A model generated the notes under the pieces. That model was not told where the DNA came from. It made no database searches and saw only the letters and a program-made list of their open reading frames with translations. This document shows positions 50,142-59,721 of a DNA stretch of 64,000 nt, piece after piece. Positions within the stretch are counted from its first letter, which is position 1, and the number at the start of each line of letters is the position of its first letter. The stretch spans positions 682,001 to 746,000 of the forward strand of contig OZ251226.1 of NCBI GenBank assembly GCA_965240325.2. Reading direction: 5' to 3'. The translations under genes were made by a program, and so were the position numbers. The stretch comes from Rebecca billardiae RCC1528. Lineage: Eukaryota > Haptophyta.

Positions 50142-51161
50142 TCAGATGGCCGTGCCCGCCGGCGGTGGTGCCGTCAGCAGCGCGAGCGCCGCCTGCAGGT
50201 TCTGCACGGCAGTTGGCACGTCGGAGAATTGCAGCGCGCTCACGGCGAACTTGGCGTGCCGCTGCGCGGCAAAGAGCGAGTCCGCGTGGGGCACGGCCGC
50301 CGGCGTTGGCGGCGGGACCGGCGCCGAGAGTGGCTGCGGCGGGGGCGCCGACTGCGGCGCTGGCGGCTGCGCATGGTGCGGGACAGTCGGCGGGACGTAC
50401 GCCGCCGGCGGTGGCGGGGGCATCGCCGGCGGCGGGTGGTGGTAGGCCGGCGGCGCGGCTGGGGGCGGCGGTTGTTGCGGCGGCACAGCTGGGGGCGTGG
50501 GTGCGAAAGCGCCTCCGCTACCTCCCGCACTGGGCGGCTGCGGGGGCGGCGCCTCGCCGCCGGCAGCGCCCTGCGCGCTGTCCGCGGCACCAGCCGCCCC
50601 ATCGCCCAGCCCGCCGCCGTCCTCGCCGCCGCCCCCGCCAGCCTGGCCGCCGAAGAGGTCATCGCCGCTGACGTCCGGCGGCGGCGCGGGTGGTCTGCCC
50701 TCCTTCGAGGCTTTGGATATCTCGACGAAGCGCCAGCGCGCGTACTTGTGCTTCTCCTGAAGGTCCGCCGGCAGCTCGCCGAACTGGCGGCACACGTCGA
50801 TCACGACGGACGCGGCGTAGAAGGCGCGGGCCACGCGCATGTCGCTCGTCCCCTGCCTGTCGAGCTCGTCCGCGCGGATGAAGAGGTCCTGCGCGAAGTT
50901 CTCCACGTGCACGCTGGGCACCTCCACGGCGGCGAGGTCCGTCTTCTGCTTCTCGCCCTCCATCGCGTCCATGAGCTCGAAGAGCACCGGCATGTCCTCC
51001 TTGGCCATCTTGGACCGCAGGTCGAGCGCCAGCTGCATGGCGTAGAGTCTGGTGTAGTACGCGACGATGGCGTCCTTCGGCGCGATCTCCTTCGCGCGCT
51101 GGAGGTAGGTGGCGATCGGTTTGAGCGCTGGAGGCAGCCCCTGCCCCGAGAGCGCGGCCAT
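50142..51161 (-). CDS. VTA1: VTA1/LIP5, ESCRT-III disassembly cofactor
   Basis: 339 residues from the ATG at 51161. It activates the AAA-ATPase Vps4 that recycles ESCRT-III at endosomes and in membrane scission (family knowledge). The N-terminal tandem MIT region spans ~1-150: PPALKPIATYLQRAKEI, VAYYTRLYAMQLALDL, VPSVHVENFAQDLFIRADELD, ARAFYAASVVIDVCRQFGEL and HKYARWRFVEISKA. A Pro/Gly-rich disordered linker covers ~160-290. The C-terminal Vta1_C dimerisation domain is AAQRHAKFAVSALQFSD then VPTAVQNLQAALALL. Length and order fit yeast Vta1 and human LIP5. It is divergent from the plastid gene (189 bp between ATGs). Confidence 0.93.
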   Translation of the reverse strand: MAALSGQGLPPALKPIATYLQRAKEIAPKDAIVAYYTRLYAMQLALDLRSKMAKEDMPVLFELMDAMEGEKQKTDLAAVEVPSVHVENFAQDLFIRADELDRQGTSDMRVARAFYAASVVIDVCRQFGELPADLQEKHKYARWRFVEISKASKEGRPPAPPPDVSGDDLFGGQAGGGGGEDGGGLGDGAAGAADSAQGAAGGEAPPPQPPSAGGSGGAFAPTPPAVPPQQPPPPAAPPAYHHPPPAMPPPPPAAYVPPTVPHHAQPPAPQSAPPPQPLSAPVPPPTPAAVPHADSLFAAQRHAKFAVSALQFSDVPTAVQNLQAALALLTAPPPAGTAI

Positions 51162-51350
51162 GGCGCCTTTCGCGCGCCACACTCAGCCGCTGGGCAGGCA
51201 GCCCGAGCCGGGCGTGAGCGCGGCGGGCGCCAGCGGAGTCCGGATGGGCCATCGCGGCTCAGTGACTCGCCATGGTGTCCGGGCCCAAACCTTCAGCCGC
51301 CAAAAAAGGCCAGGTAATTTGGTCGGAACCGTCTGCGCCCGCTCGTCACG

Positions 51351-52002
51351 ATGAAGCTCGGCCTGCTTGCGCTGCTGTTCGGCTCGGCGTCTGCGTTCCA
51401 GGCGGCTCCGCTGAGCCGTGTGGCGAAGGTGTGAGGCGGGCTGCGGGTGCTTTCGAGCGCGCACCAGCCAGCAGCGGGGTGATTGTGCGCCCTGCACGAG
51501 CGTACGTGGGCAGGCGATGTCCTGACGTGACAACGTGCTCGCGCGTGTGTGCCCACGTGTGCGCAGGCGCCGCTCAGCCGGCCCGTCGCGACCTCGGCGG
51601 TGACGGCGTCGCTGAAGCTGCCCGCTGGCACGCGCGACATCGTCGAGAAGGTCGCGCTCGCCTCGCTCGTTGCGGGCGCGGTCGCGGTCGCGCCGGCGCA
51701 CGCTGAGGAGTTTGTGAAGGCGGTGCCGGGCTCGGCCCAGATCGGCGAGTTCATCATCCCGTCGGGCGCCAAGGCGAGCGCGCAGGGCATCCTTGGCCCG
51801 CCGGGCGCCATCTTCTTCGCGTTCATCGGCATCTTCACCGCCACCACGCTGGGCACGGCTCCGTTGAAGGTGGATGCGCGCTCTGCGCAGCGTGTGAGCA
51901 GCAGCGTACTCTGGTGCTCACCATCCATACCCCTGCCCCCCCCTTCCCCGCGCGCCACGACGGCACGCGCAGGATGGTCTCCCGGGCCGCAAGATGAAGT
52001 AG
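51351..52002 (+). CDS. Small plastid-targeted thylakoid membrane protein
   Basis: Exons 51351-51428, 51567-51869 and 51973-52002, all phase 0, encode 136 residues. The first exon is a signal peptide ending ASA-F (LFGSASAFQAAPLSR), the bipartite plastid-targeting motif of algae with secondary red plastids. A second hydrophobic stretch ending APAHA-EE looks like a thylakoid lumen-transfer signal. The predicted mature protein is about 70 residues: a lumenal part (EFVKAVPGSAQIGEFI), one membrane span (GAIFFAFIGIFTATTLGTA) and a short basic end KDGLPGRKMK, supplied only by correct splicing to the third exon. Topology resembles small photosystem II subunits such as PsbW or PsbX, but I do not recognise the specific protein. 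Confidence 0.72.
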
Positions 52003-52506
52003 ACTTGCAGCTGCGAGCGAAGCTATCGCTCCTGCCGACTTTGGGATTGCAACGGGGATCTGCTGCAGCTGCCCGCCAGTCCGTGCCCGCTGAAAGATCG
52101 GCTGCGGGCCTGTGGCGAGCGCTGCCACCGCTGCCATCACGTGTCAAGATCGTCGGCACGCGATGAATTCAGCGCGCTCGCTGCAAGGCTGATACATCGC
52201 GAGTACTCATCTCAGCGGCAGCGCTGGTCTAGCTGTGAGTGGAACTGGAAGTCATCCGTAGCTAAGTGTCACTTGCAGTTCACGGTGCCAAGTGACAAGT
52301 GTCGCAAATTATTAATTAATACTAGTATATATATATATATATATTTAAATACCGCGCCCGATCTAATAGTCCGCACCCGCCGGCGCTAGACTCGATCGTC
52401 ATCGAGTCACCGATCGAATGCCATCTGCCGGATTTTGCCGCGCCACGCCCACGCCGGGCTCGGCCGTGCACGCCTCGCGTGCGGCACGCGAGCGCTCCGC
52501 GCGGCC
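52003..52506. other. Intergenic, 504 bp
   Basis: Convergent region with a short TA run at about 52326-52343 in an AT-rich patch. Nothing else supported. Confidence 0.5.
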
Positions 52507-53808
52507 TCACACCGCGGCGATGGCTTCTGGCGGCAGCACAAACACGCGCGCGGTGTGGTCGTCCGACGTGCTCACGACTGCGGTCGCGCCGGGCGCGGGC
52601 GAGTACAGCAGCACGTCGAGCAGGCCCTGCGCGTGCCCGCTGAACGCGCGCACGAGCGTGCCCGAGCGGCCGTCCCACACGCGCGCCACGCCATCCAGGC
52701 CGCCCGTGACGACGAGCGAGAGCTCGGGGTGCCAGCGCAGCGAGCTGATCCCGTCGGGGTGCGCGCAGCGGTGGCGCAGCGTGAGCGCGTTCGTGTCCCA
52801 GATGCACAGGCTGCCGTCCAGCCCGGCGCTCGCGGCGAGTGCAAGGCCGCCGAGCGCGCAGAAGCCGATGCCCTCGACGCAGCCGGCGTGCTCGTGCCAG
52901 CTGGCGAGCACCGTGCCCTTCTCCAGGTGCGCGAGGAACACGCGGCCGTCGGCCACGCCGAAGAGCACGACGGGGCTGGCCGGGTGGCACGCGAGGCAGC
53001 TCACCGCGCCGTCCACCTCCTCCATGCCCGCGGGCGCGCCCACCTGCACGCAGTGCAGCACTTGCCCGGAGCGCGGGCTCCACACGCGCACGGTCGAGTC
53101 GTCGGCGCCGGTGACGATGGCCTTGCCGTCGCCCGAGAACGCGCCGCACGCGACGGACGCGGCGTGCGCGGCGAAGATCTGCATGCACTCCCCCTCGGGC
53201 ACCTTCCACATCCAGCAGGTCGTGTCCTCTGAGCCCACGAGGAGTACGTGCCCGCGCGCGTGCCACGCGAGCCAGTTGATCGCCTCGGACGGCCCTTCGA
53301 GGGTGCACGCGAGGGAGCCGTCGGCGACGTTCCACACGGCGACCACGCCGTCGAGCCCCGCGGTCGCGAGGTACTGCCCGTCGTGCGAGAAGCCGAGCGC
53401 GTTCACCGTGTCGCGGTGGCCGAGCAGCTCCTTGTGCACCGCGCCGGTGCCCGCGTCCCACAGGAAGGCGCGGTCGTCGCCGCCGCCGGTGGCGAGGAGC
53501 TGGGGCTGCGCGGGGCTGGCCGCGACGGCGTACACGGCCGCGCTGTGCGATCGCCATTGCACCGCGCTCTCGTCGGGCGGCGGCTCGGCCGCGGGCGCGG
53601 CCGCCGAGGACGGCCCAGCGCCGTCGTCCGCGACGTCCTCGTCGTTCGCGTCGGCCTCGCCGTCGTCGTCGCTGTCCACGGGCTGCATCTCGCTCTCTTC
53701 GAGCGTCTCGATCACCTCCGCGTCGATGAGGTCGGCCGCGTCGTCGCCGATCTCCTCGTCGAACGCATCGTCCGCCTCGGCCGCGGCCGCGTCGTCCTCC
53801 GCCTGCAT
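52507..53808 (-). CDS. WD40 protein, AAMP/Sqt1-like
   Basis: 433 residues from the ATG at 53808. An acidic N-terminal tail (~1-75, Asp/Glu-rich) is followed by eight WD-type repeats filling a beta-propeller. Visible repeat ends are DRAFLWDAGTG, GVVAVWNVADG, TTCWMWKVPEG, STVRVWSPRSG, GSLCIWDTNAL, GVARVWDGRSG and HTARVFVLPPE. The acidic leader plus the HRDTVNALGFSHDGQYLATAGLDG and HARGHVLLVGSEDTTCWMW blocks match angio-associated migratory cell protein and yeast Sqt1, a dedicated chaperone of ribosomal protein uL16/Rpl10 (family knowledge). Single exon. It is divergent from the coiled-coil gene with 148 bp between starts. Confidence 0.85.
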   Translation of the reverse strand: MQAEDDAAAAEADDAFDEEIGDDAADLIDAEVIETLEESEMQPVDSDDDGEADANDEDVADDGAGPSSAAAPAAEPPPDESAVQWRSHSAAVYAVAASPAQPQLLATGGGDDRAFLWDAGTGAVHKELLGHRDTVNALGFSHDGQYLATAGLDGVVAVWNVADGSLACTLEGPSEAINWLAWHARGHVLLVGSEDTTCWMWKVPEGECMQIFAAHAASVACGAFSGDGKAIVTGADDSTVRVWSPRSGQVLHCVQVGAPAGMEEVDGAVSCLACHPASPVVLFGVADGRVFLAHLEKGTVLASWHEHAGCVEGIGFCALGGLALAASAGLDGSLCIWDTNALTLRHRCAHPDGISSLRWHPELSLVVTGGLDGVARVWDGRSGTLVRAFSGHAQGLLDVLLYSPAPGATAVVSTSDDHTARVFVLPPEAIAAV

Positions 53809-53956
53809 CGTCACGTCGACAGGACCGCTGTCGCTCCAAGCTGCCGAAATCTGCCCCCAAACGCGCCGACTGCGCCGGACGTCGTCGTGCGCATCACTCT
53901 GAACTCCCGGACGGCCGTTGGTGCAGGGAAAGAAATTGCAGGCCGCGACTCAAACG

Positions 53957-54144
53957 ATGTCGACGCTCGGCGGGCAGCCCGTGACGCACCGCTGGGGTGC
54001 GCGCGAGGGCGTGGCGCGCGTGGGTGCGACCGGCGGCGACGAGCGCGAGGCGCTGCACTGGCCGACCAGCCTCCGCGCGGACGCGCAGCCGGCGCCGCGC
54101 GCCCTGAGCGTCTCGCGCACCGCGGCGTTTTCCGCGACGCACTC

Positions 54145-54177
<33 letters not shown>

Positions 54178-57100
54178 GCAGCGCCGATCGGCCGCGACGG
54201 TGACGGCGCACGCGGCGGGCGCGGGTGCGGCTGGGCGCGGCTCGATGGAGCGGTACGTCGCCGAGCTCGAGGCGCAGCTCGAGCGCCAGCTCGGCGCGCA
54301 GCAGGAGCTGCAGCGCGTGAACGTGCAGCTGGTGGGCAAGCTGGAGGACTTCCGCGCGCAGAATGCCGAGAACGTGAGCGCGGCGGAGTCGGAGCTGCTC
54401 GGGCTGCACGCGGAGCTCGAGGGGCTGCGCATCGAGCGGCGCGAGCTCAGCGAGACCGTGGGCGTGCTGCAGGCCTCGCTCGCCGGCGCGCGCGCGCACG
54501 CCGCCGCCGCCGCCGCCGCGCCGCCGCCGCCGCGCTCGCCCTCGCCGCCACAGGCGCAGGTGGTCGTGATCGACGACGGCGCGGCGCGCGCGCTGCGCGA
54601 CGAGGTGGCGTTCCTGCGGGCGAAGGCGGACGAGTACGCCGCCGAGGTGCGCCGGATCACGCTCGAGCGCCAGCGCGACGCGCGCGCCGCGCGGCTCGGC
54701 GCGCGCGCGCTGCAGCGGCGGCTGCTGCGCTCGCTGCGCCGCGCGTGCGCTGGGAGCGCGCTCGAGCGGCTCAGCCTACAGAGCGCGCGCGCGTTCGGCG
54801 AGCGCGCGCTGCTGCGCCGCACGTGCCGCGCGTGGCGCGTGCTCCACGTCGCCGCGCTGCTCGGCGCGGGCGTCGCGGCCGCGCGCGCGCGCGCCCTCGC
54901 CGCCGCCGCCCTGCTCGAATGGCGCGAGGCCGCGACCGAGGCGGCCGCGGCGCGCGCGCGCGCGCGCGCGGCCGCCGCGGACGCGGCCGCGCGGCGCAGC
55001 GCGCTCCGCCGGCTGCGCCTCGCCGCGCGCGCGCGGGGGCAGCGGCGCGCGTGGCGCGAGGCGCGCGCGGAGGTGCTCGAGCTCAGGCGCGCGAACGCCG
55101 CGCTCGACGCGCAGCTGCGCGCGCGCGCCGCGGCCTCGGATGCCGACGCCACCGCCGCGCTCGGCGCCGCGGCCGCCGACGCGGACGCGGCGCGCGCCGC
55201 GGCCGCCGCCGCCGAGTCGGCGCTGCGGCAGGCGCGCGCGCGCGCGGACGCCGAGGCGACGCGCGCGTCCGACGCGCGCGCGGAGCTCGAGCGCGTCCGC
55301 GCCGACGCGCGCGCCGACGCGCACGCCCGCGCCGCCGAGCTACGCACCCTGGCCAGCTCGACCGCCGCCGACGCGGACGCGCGCGCGGCGGACGCGCGCA
55401 CGCGCGCCGCGCGCGCGCTCGCCGGCGCGACGACGCGCGCGGAGCGCCGCGCGGTGCTCGCGCGGTGCGTGCACGCGTGGGCGCGCACGGTCACCGACGG
55501 CGCGCGCGACGCCGCCGCCGCCGCCGTCGCTCACCTCGAGCAGCTCACACGCGCCGCTCGCGAGTCGCGCGCCGCCGCGGCCGCGGCCGCGCGCGATCGC
55601 GACGGCTTGCGCGCGCGCGCGCAGGAGCTGGCGAGCGAGCTGGCGCGCGCGCGCGCGGCGGCGGAGGCGAGGGAGGCGGCGGCGGCGGAGCGCGGCGCCG
55701 CGCTGCTGCGCGAGGCGGGCGGCGAGGCCTCCGCCGCCGTCGCCGCCGCGTCCGCCGACGCCGCAGCCGCGCGCGCCGACGCGGACGCGGCGCGCGCCGC
55801 GCTCGGCGCCGCGCGCTCGGAACTAGCGGCTGCGCGCGACGCGGTGGCGGCCGCGCGCGCGGAGGGCGCGCGCGCGAGCGAGGCGCTGCGCGCGCAGCTG
55901 CGCGAGGCGCACGCCGAGGCGCAGCACGCGCGCGGCGCCGCCGAGGACGCGCTGCGCGCCGCGCGCGACGCCGACGGCGGCGCGGCCGCGCGCGAGCGCG
56001 CCGCGGCCGCGCGGCTAGCGAAGGCAGAGGCGGCGCGGCGCGATGCGGCGGCGGCTGCGGCGCAGCTGACGCAGCTGGTGGCGCTGAGGGAGGCGGAGGC
56101 GGAGGGGGAGCGGCACGCGGCGCAGCGCGCGGCGCGCGCGGCGCGCGAGGCAGAGCACCGCGCCGCCACCGCCGAGCGAGAGTACCGCGCCGCGCTCGAC
56201 TCGCGCGACGGCCGCATCGATGCGCTAGAGGTGCGCTTGGCAGCGCTGCGCACGCAGCTCGCGCGCGGTGGCGGCGGCGGCGGCGGCGGCGGCGGACGCG
56301 CGGCGGACGCGCGCGCGGCGGACGCGCGGCGCGGCGGTGCGCGCGCGGAGGCGCGCGCGGAGGTGCGGCGCGGCGGGCGCTCCTCCAGCGCGGGCGGCGC
56401 CTCCGCCGCCGCCGCCTCCGCCTCGCGCGCCTTCGCCTTTGAGCGCCGCACCGCCGCCGCGTCGGTCGTGCGATCGGCGCGCGGCGCGCGCTCAGCGCGC
56501 TGGTCGCTCGGCGGCGGCGGCGGCGGCGGCGCGCTCGGCTGGGCGCAGGCGGAGGGCAGCGGGCGGCGGCACGCCTCGCGCTCGCGCTCGCTCTCGCCCG
56601 CGCTCGCGAGCGAGCGCTCGCGCCGCGAGTCCGCCGTTTTCGAACAGCGCTCGCTGCTGGCGGCGGCGGCGACGGAAGTTAGCCAGGCGGCGGCGGGCGA
56701 GGCGGCAGCGCTGGGCGCGGAGCTCGCGGCCGCGCGCCGCCGGCGGGAGCAGCTGCTGCGCGCGCGCGGCGTGGCGGCGTTTGCGTACCGCTCGCTCGAG
56801 GCGAGCGAGGCCGCGGCGGAGGGGGGCGCGGCGCCAGGGCCGTCGGCGCGCGGCGCTCGGCTCGGACGCTCCCCTGCGCTGACCTCCGACCCGAGCGCTG
56901 AGGCGGCGGCGCGCGCGGCGCTCGACGCGGCGGCGCGCGTGGTGAGTTGCTGTGGCAGCGGGCGCCGACGCCGCGCGCGCGCGCGCGCCGCGCTGGCCGC
57001 GCTGTGCCCGCGCCGCCCGCAGTACGCGCGTAGCGTGCGCGGCAGGCATGGCTCACCGCGCGTCTCCGCGCGCCACGACCCACGCCTCCCGTACCCGCTC

Positions 57101-57830
57101 GCGCCGCGCCACCGCCACCGCTGGCACCGCGCCGCGCGTGCGCCGCGCCCCGCCACCGCCGCCCGCGTGCGCCGCGTGCGCCGCGTGCGCCGCGCGTGCA
57201 CAGGCGGACGAGGCGTTCGCCGAGCACCGGCAGTCGATCGAGCGGCTCTCGGCGCGCGGCCGCCTCAGCCTGGGGGGCGCGCCCTCGGTCTCAGAGGCCG
57301 GCAGCGACGCGCGGCCGCGTCGCTTCTCCGACGGTCAGCTCGGTCTCGAGGCTTCGGCCGTGGGGCGCGCGCGCGCGGGGCGGCGGTCAGACCGATCTGA
57401 GGCGCCGTCCGCGCGGCGCGCGGGCGGCTGGAGCGCCGAGCAGCTGGCTGGGCGTCGCAGCAGCGCGGCGAGCCTGGGCGGCGCGCGCGCGGCCGCGTCG
57501 CGCTGGCTCGGCCTCGCGCGCTCCGCTCCGCACGACGACGCTGCCGTCGACGCCGACTCCGAGTCCACCGCCGCGACGGATGAGGTGTGGGCGGCCCGCG
57601 GCGCGCGCTCAGCTTCGGCACCGACGCCCGCGGCGCGCGACTCGCCGCGCACAGAGCTGCAGGGGAGCATCCACAGGCTGCAGGGACAGATTCGCTCCTC
57701 GCTCGCGCAGCAGCCGCACGGCACCGAGCGCGGCGGCGCCAGCGGCAGCCTCGCGTCCGCCACGACGGGGCGCGCGTCGCTCGGTGGCGGCCCGCCGCGC
57801 CCAGCGTCGCTGTCGTCCTCCTCCGGCTGA
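53957..57830 (+). CDS. Long alanine/arginine-rich coiled-coil protein
   Basis: Two exons (53957-56941, 57204-57830; phase 0) encode about 1203 residues. The N-terminal ~60 residues are polar, then a run of ten Gln (CAG tract near 54147-54176). Coiled coil covers most of ~95-780: ELEAQLERQLGAQQELQR, ESELLGLHAELEGLRIERRE, then long Ala/Arg/Glu heptads. A region of WRxxx repeats (CRAWRVLHVAALL, LLEWREAATEAA) resembles Sfi1-like or IQ-like helices found in centrosomal and basal-body proteins, but the call is weak. The C-terminal part is Ser/Arg/Gly-rich and disordered. The extreme CpG alternation makes frame choice harder, but other frames lack this amphipathic order. Function unknown. Confidence 0.7.
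54146..54176 (+). repeat. CAG trinucleotide tract (poly-Gln coding)
   Basis: Ten consecutive CAG codons in the N-terminal part of the coiled-coil gene. Confidence 0.9.
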
Positions 57831-58117
57831 CTCGATGAGTGAGGCAGCGCTGACGCGCCGTTCGGCAGCCGGACCTGCGGCTGGGTCGCGCCGCTGGCGC
57901 GTCAGCCTGGCTGCCGTGCCCCTGGCCGAGGGATGCGCCGCGCTCAGACCGCTGTCGGGCAGTGTCGGCTGTCGTACGCAGTGCTGTGCAGGGTGAGTGG
58001 TGGCCTGTGCTGCCTCAGTACTTGTGATGCTGACACTGCATTTCGACAGCGTGCACACCAAAGGAAAGGGCCGTCGTTAGTACATCCGTGCGACAGACGC
58101 TTCGCCTGCCGCTCCGA

Positions 58118-58375
58118 GCCTGAGCTGTGTGCGTCTCTGCTTATTCAGACAGATATTATCATATTATGGCTTAGTTTACAAACTGTGTCTGTTACTCATC
58201 TCTGCTGAGCTGTGTGCGTCTCATAGTCACAATTCTTTAATTCATCATCAATTATAATTCTTAGTAAGATCTCGCCGGCCTGAGCTGTGTGCGCGTCTCT
58301 TATTCTTAGTAAACGCGGGCGTCGATCTCGCCTGACGCCTTAGCAGCCTGCCTGAGCTGTGTGCGTCTCTTAATT
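58118..58375 (+). repeat. Cluster of four GAGCTGTGTGCGTCTC motif copies
   Basis: Copies at about 58120, 58208, 58281 and 58352, each preceded by GCCTGA or CTGA and several followed by CTTATTCTTAGTAA. A further partial copy is at 58636. Spacing is about 70-90 bp. Confidence 0.8.
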
Positions 58376-59272
58376 TTATATTTAATCCTATTCTTAGTAG
58401 TATATTAAACTGTAGTCTGTACCGCCAGTGTAGTACGGTACAGAGTACGGTGCAGTACCAGTCGCCAGTCGGCGGGCGCGGGCGACAGGCTTATCATCCG
58501 TGGGCTGGCGGGGGTAATTTTTGTGTATACTTTTTTTCAAAGTCAGCTCATGCTGCGCTCTCATTCATCGCGTCACACTTTCTTCAAGAAATACGACAGT
58601 AAGCGATTTGATGCCGATGATATGGGCTGACCGTGCTGTGTGCGTCTCTCTACTACTACGCAACAGCAGAAATCTTCTCGCGGACCCCGCGGCGGGCTCC
58701 AAGACGGTACACCGGACACCGGTAAATACCGTACCGGTACGTACCGGTACGTACCGGTATGTACCGCCACGGAATGCCGCGCACCGGTGAGAGTCCGGGA
58801 GGGGTCGTACGACGGTACGTGCGCCCGGACCACAGCAGCCTGCTGGGCCACAGTGGCCAATGGCCTGCCTGCAGGTGGGCCCGTCGGACACGGACGGAGG
58901 CAGGGGCACTGTCACCGCTCGGGTCCGACGATTCGTTCGACTCGGACTGACTGGCCGATTTCGTCCAATAATTGGGCTGCTGTTATTTCTATCAGTATAA
59001 ATAGGCCCAAATTTTCCCGTCGACCACCCCCCCCGGACCCCCCCGCGGTGCCGCGCACCGGTGTACCGGTACACCGGCGCCTGCGGCGCCGGTGCAGTGG
59101 TTTGAGGTTGGGTGAGGGTGGTGGTTGGTTGGGGGCTGGCCAAGCGGAAGGGTAGGGCTGGAGGCTTCGGCCGCCAGTCTGATCACCCGGAGCCCGTTAA
59201 AAAGGGGAATTAAAAAAAACCGGTACAGTTTACTAAGAATAAGAGACGCACACAGCTCAGGCAGGCGAGATA
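58268..59272. mobile_element. Candidate non-autonomous transposon with ~44-bp terminal inverted repeats
   Basis: Left end: ATCTCGCCGGCCTGAGCTGT, then GTGCGCGTCTCTTATTCTTA, then GTAAAC. The right end at 59226-59272, read on the minus strand, has the same series with TGCC for GGCC and two bases fewer. About 1 kb apart, with no transposase ORF. Family unknown. The extra copies outside the left end mean the repeats could also be a dispersed short repeat rather than true TIRs. Confidence 0.45.
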
Positions 59273-59721
59273 CGCGTACAGGCTGGTCTCAACAAAAACT
59301 TCCCGAGGCTTTGGATTTTTTTTTTCAGTCCCACTGCGTCTGCGGAAAATTCTCGATGGCGCCATTAAATCGGCCGCATCGAGAGCTCTCCGACGAGGGG
59401 TCGCACGCCTCTGTCCGCCACGCCGTTGTCGAGATTCAAACCCCCACCCCCCTGCAAAAAATGAACGGCGCGCGATCTCGGTCCGTGCGACCCCTAGTGG
59501 TGTTGTTCACACGGTTGCCCGTACCCCAAGCCCCTCTCCTCATCCCCACCCTCGCTGTAGCACTGAAACATTGCGTCGTTGTTCTCGCCCGCAGAAGCCG
59601 CCGAGCGTTGCGGGTCAACGTGGGACCTGGCATGAGTGACAGGTGTCTTCATGTCCCACAGCGCGTCTCTCCCATGCTGTCGAGCTCGGTACTTTGAGCC
59701 CTGACCCCGCCCGGCCCGAAC

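Larger units (their letters stand above)
57831..59721. other. Gene-free stretch with TIR-like element
   Basis: 1.9 kb without a supported gene. It holds a cluster of GAGCTGTGTGCGTCTC motifs, an inverted copy at 59226-59272, and a GTACCGGTAC/GTACCGGTAT-type palindrome cluster at 58725-58765. ORFs inside are short and repeat-derived. Confidence 0.55.

Noticed and set aside
53248-56442. 1064-residue frame crossing the WD40 and coiled-coil genes
   Set aside because: Passes antisense through the WD40 gene and then out of frame through the coiled coil; composition is pure CG-repeat translation.
58118-58375. GAGCTGTGTGCGTCTC motif as a trans-spliced leader
   Set aside because: Copies are clustered and inverted in gene-free DNA; no donor or Sm-site context was visible, and cis-introns explain the genes.
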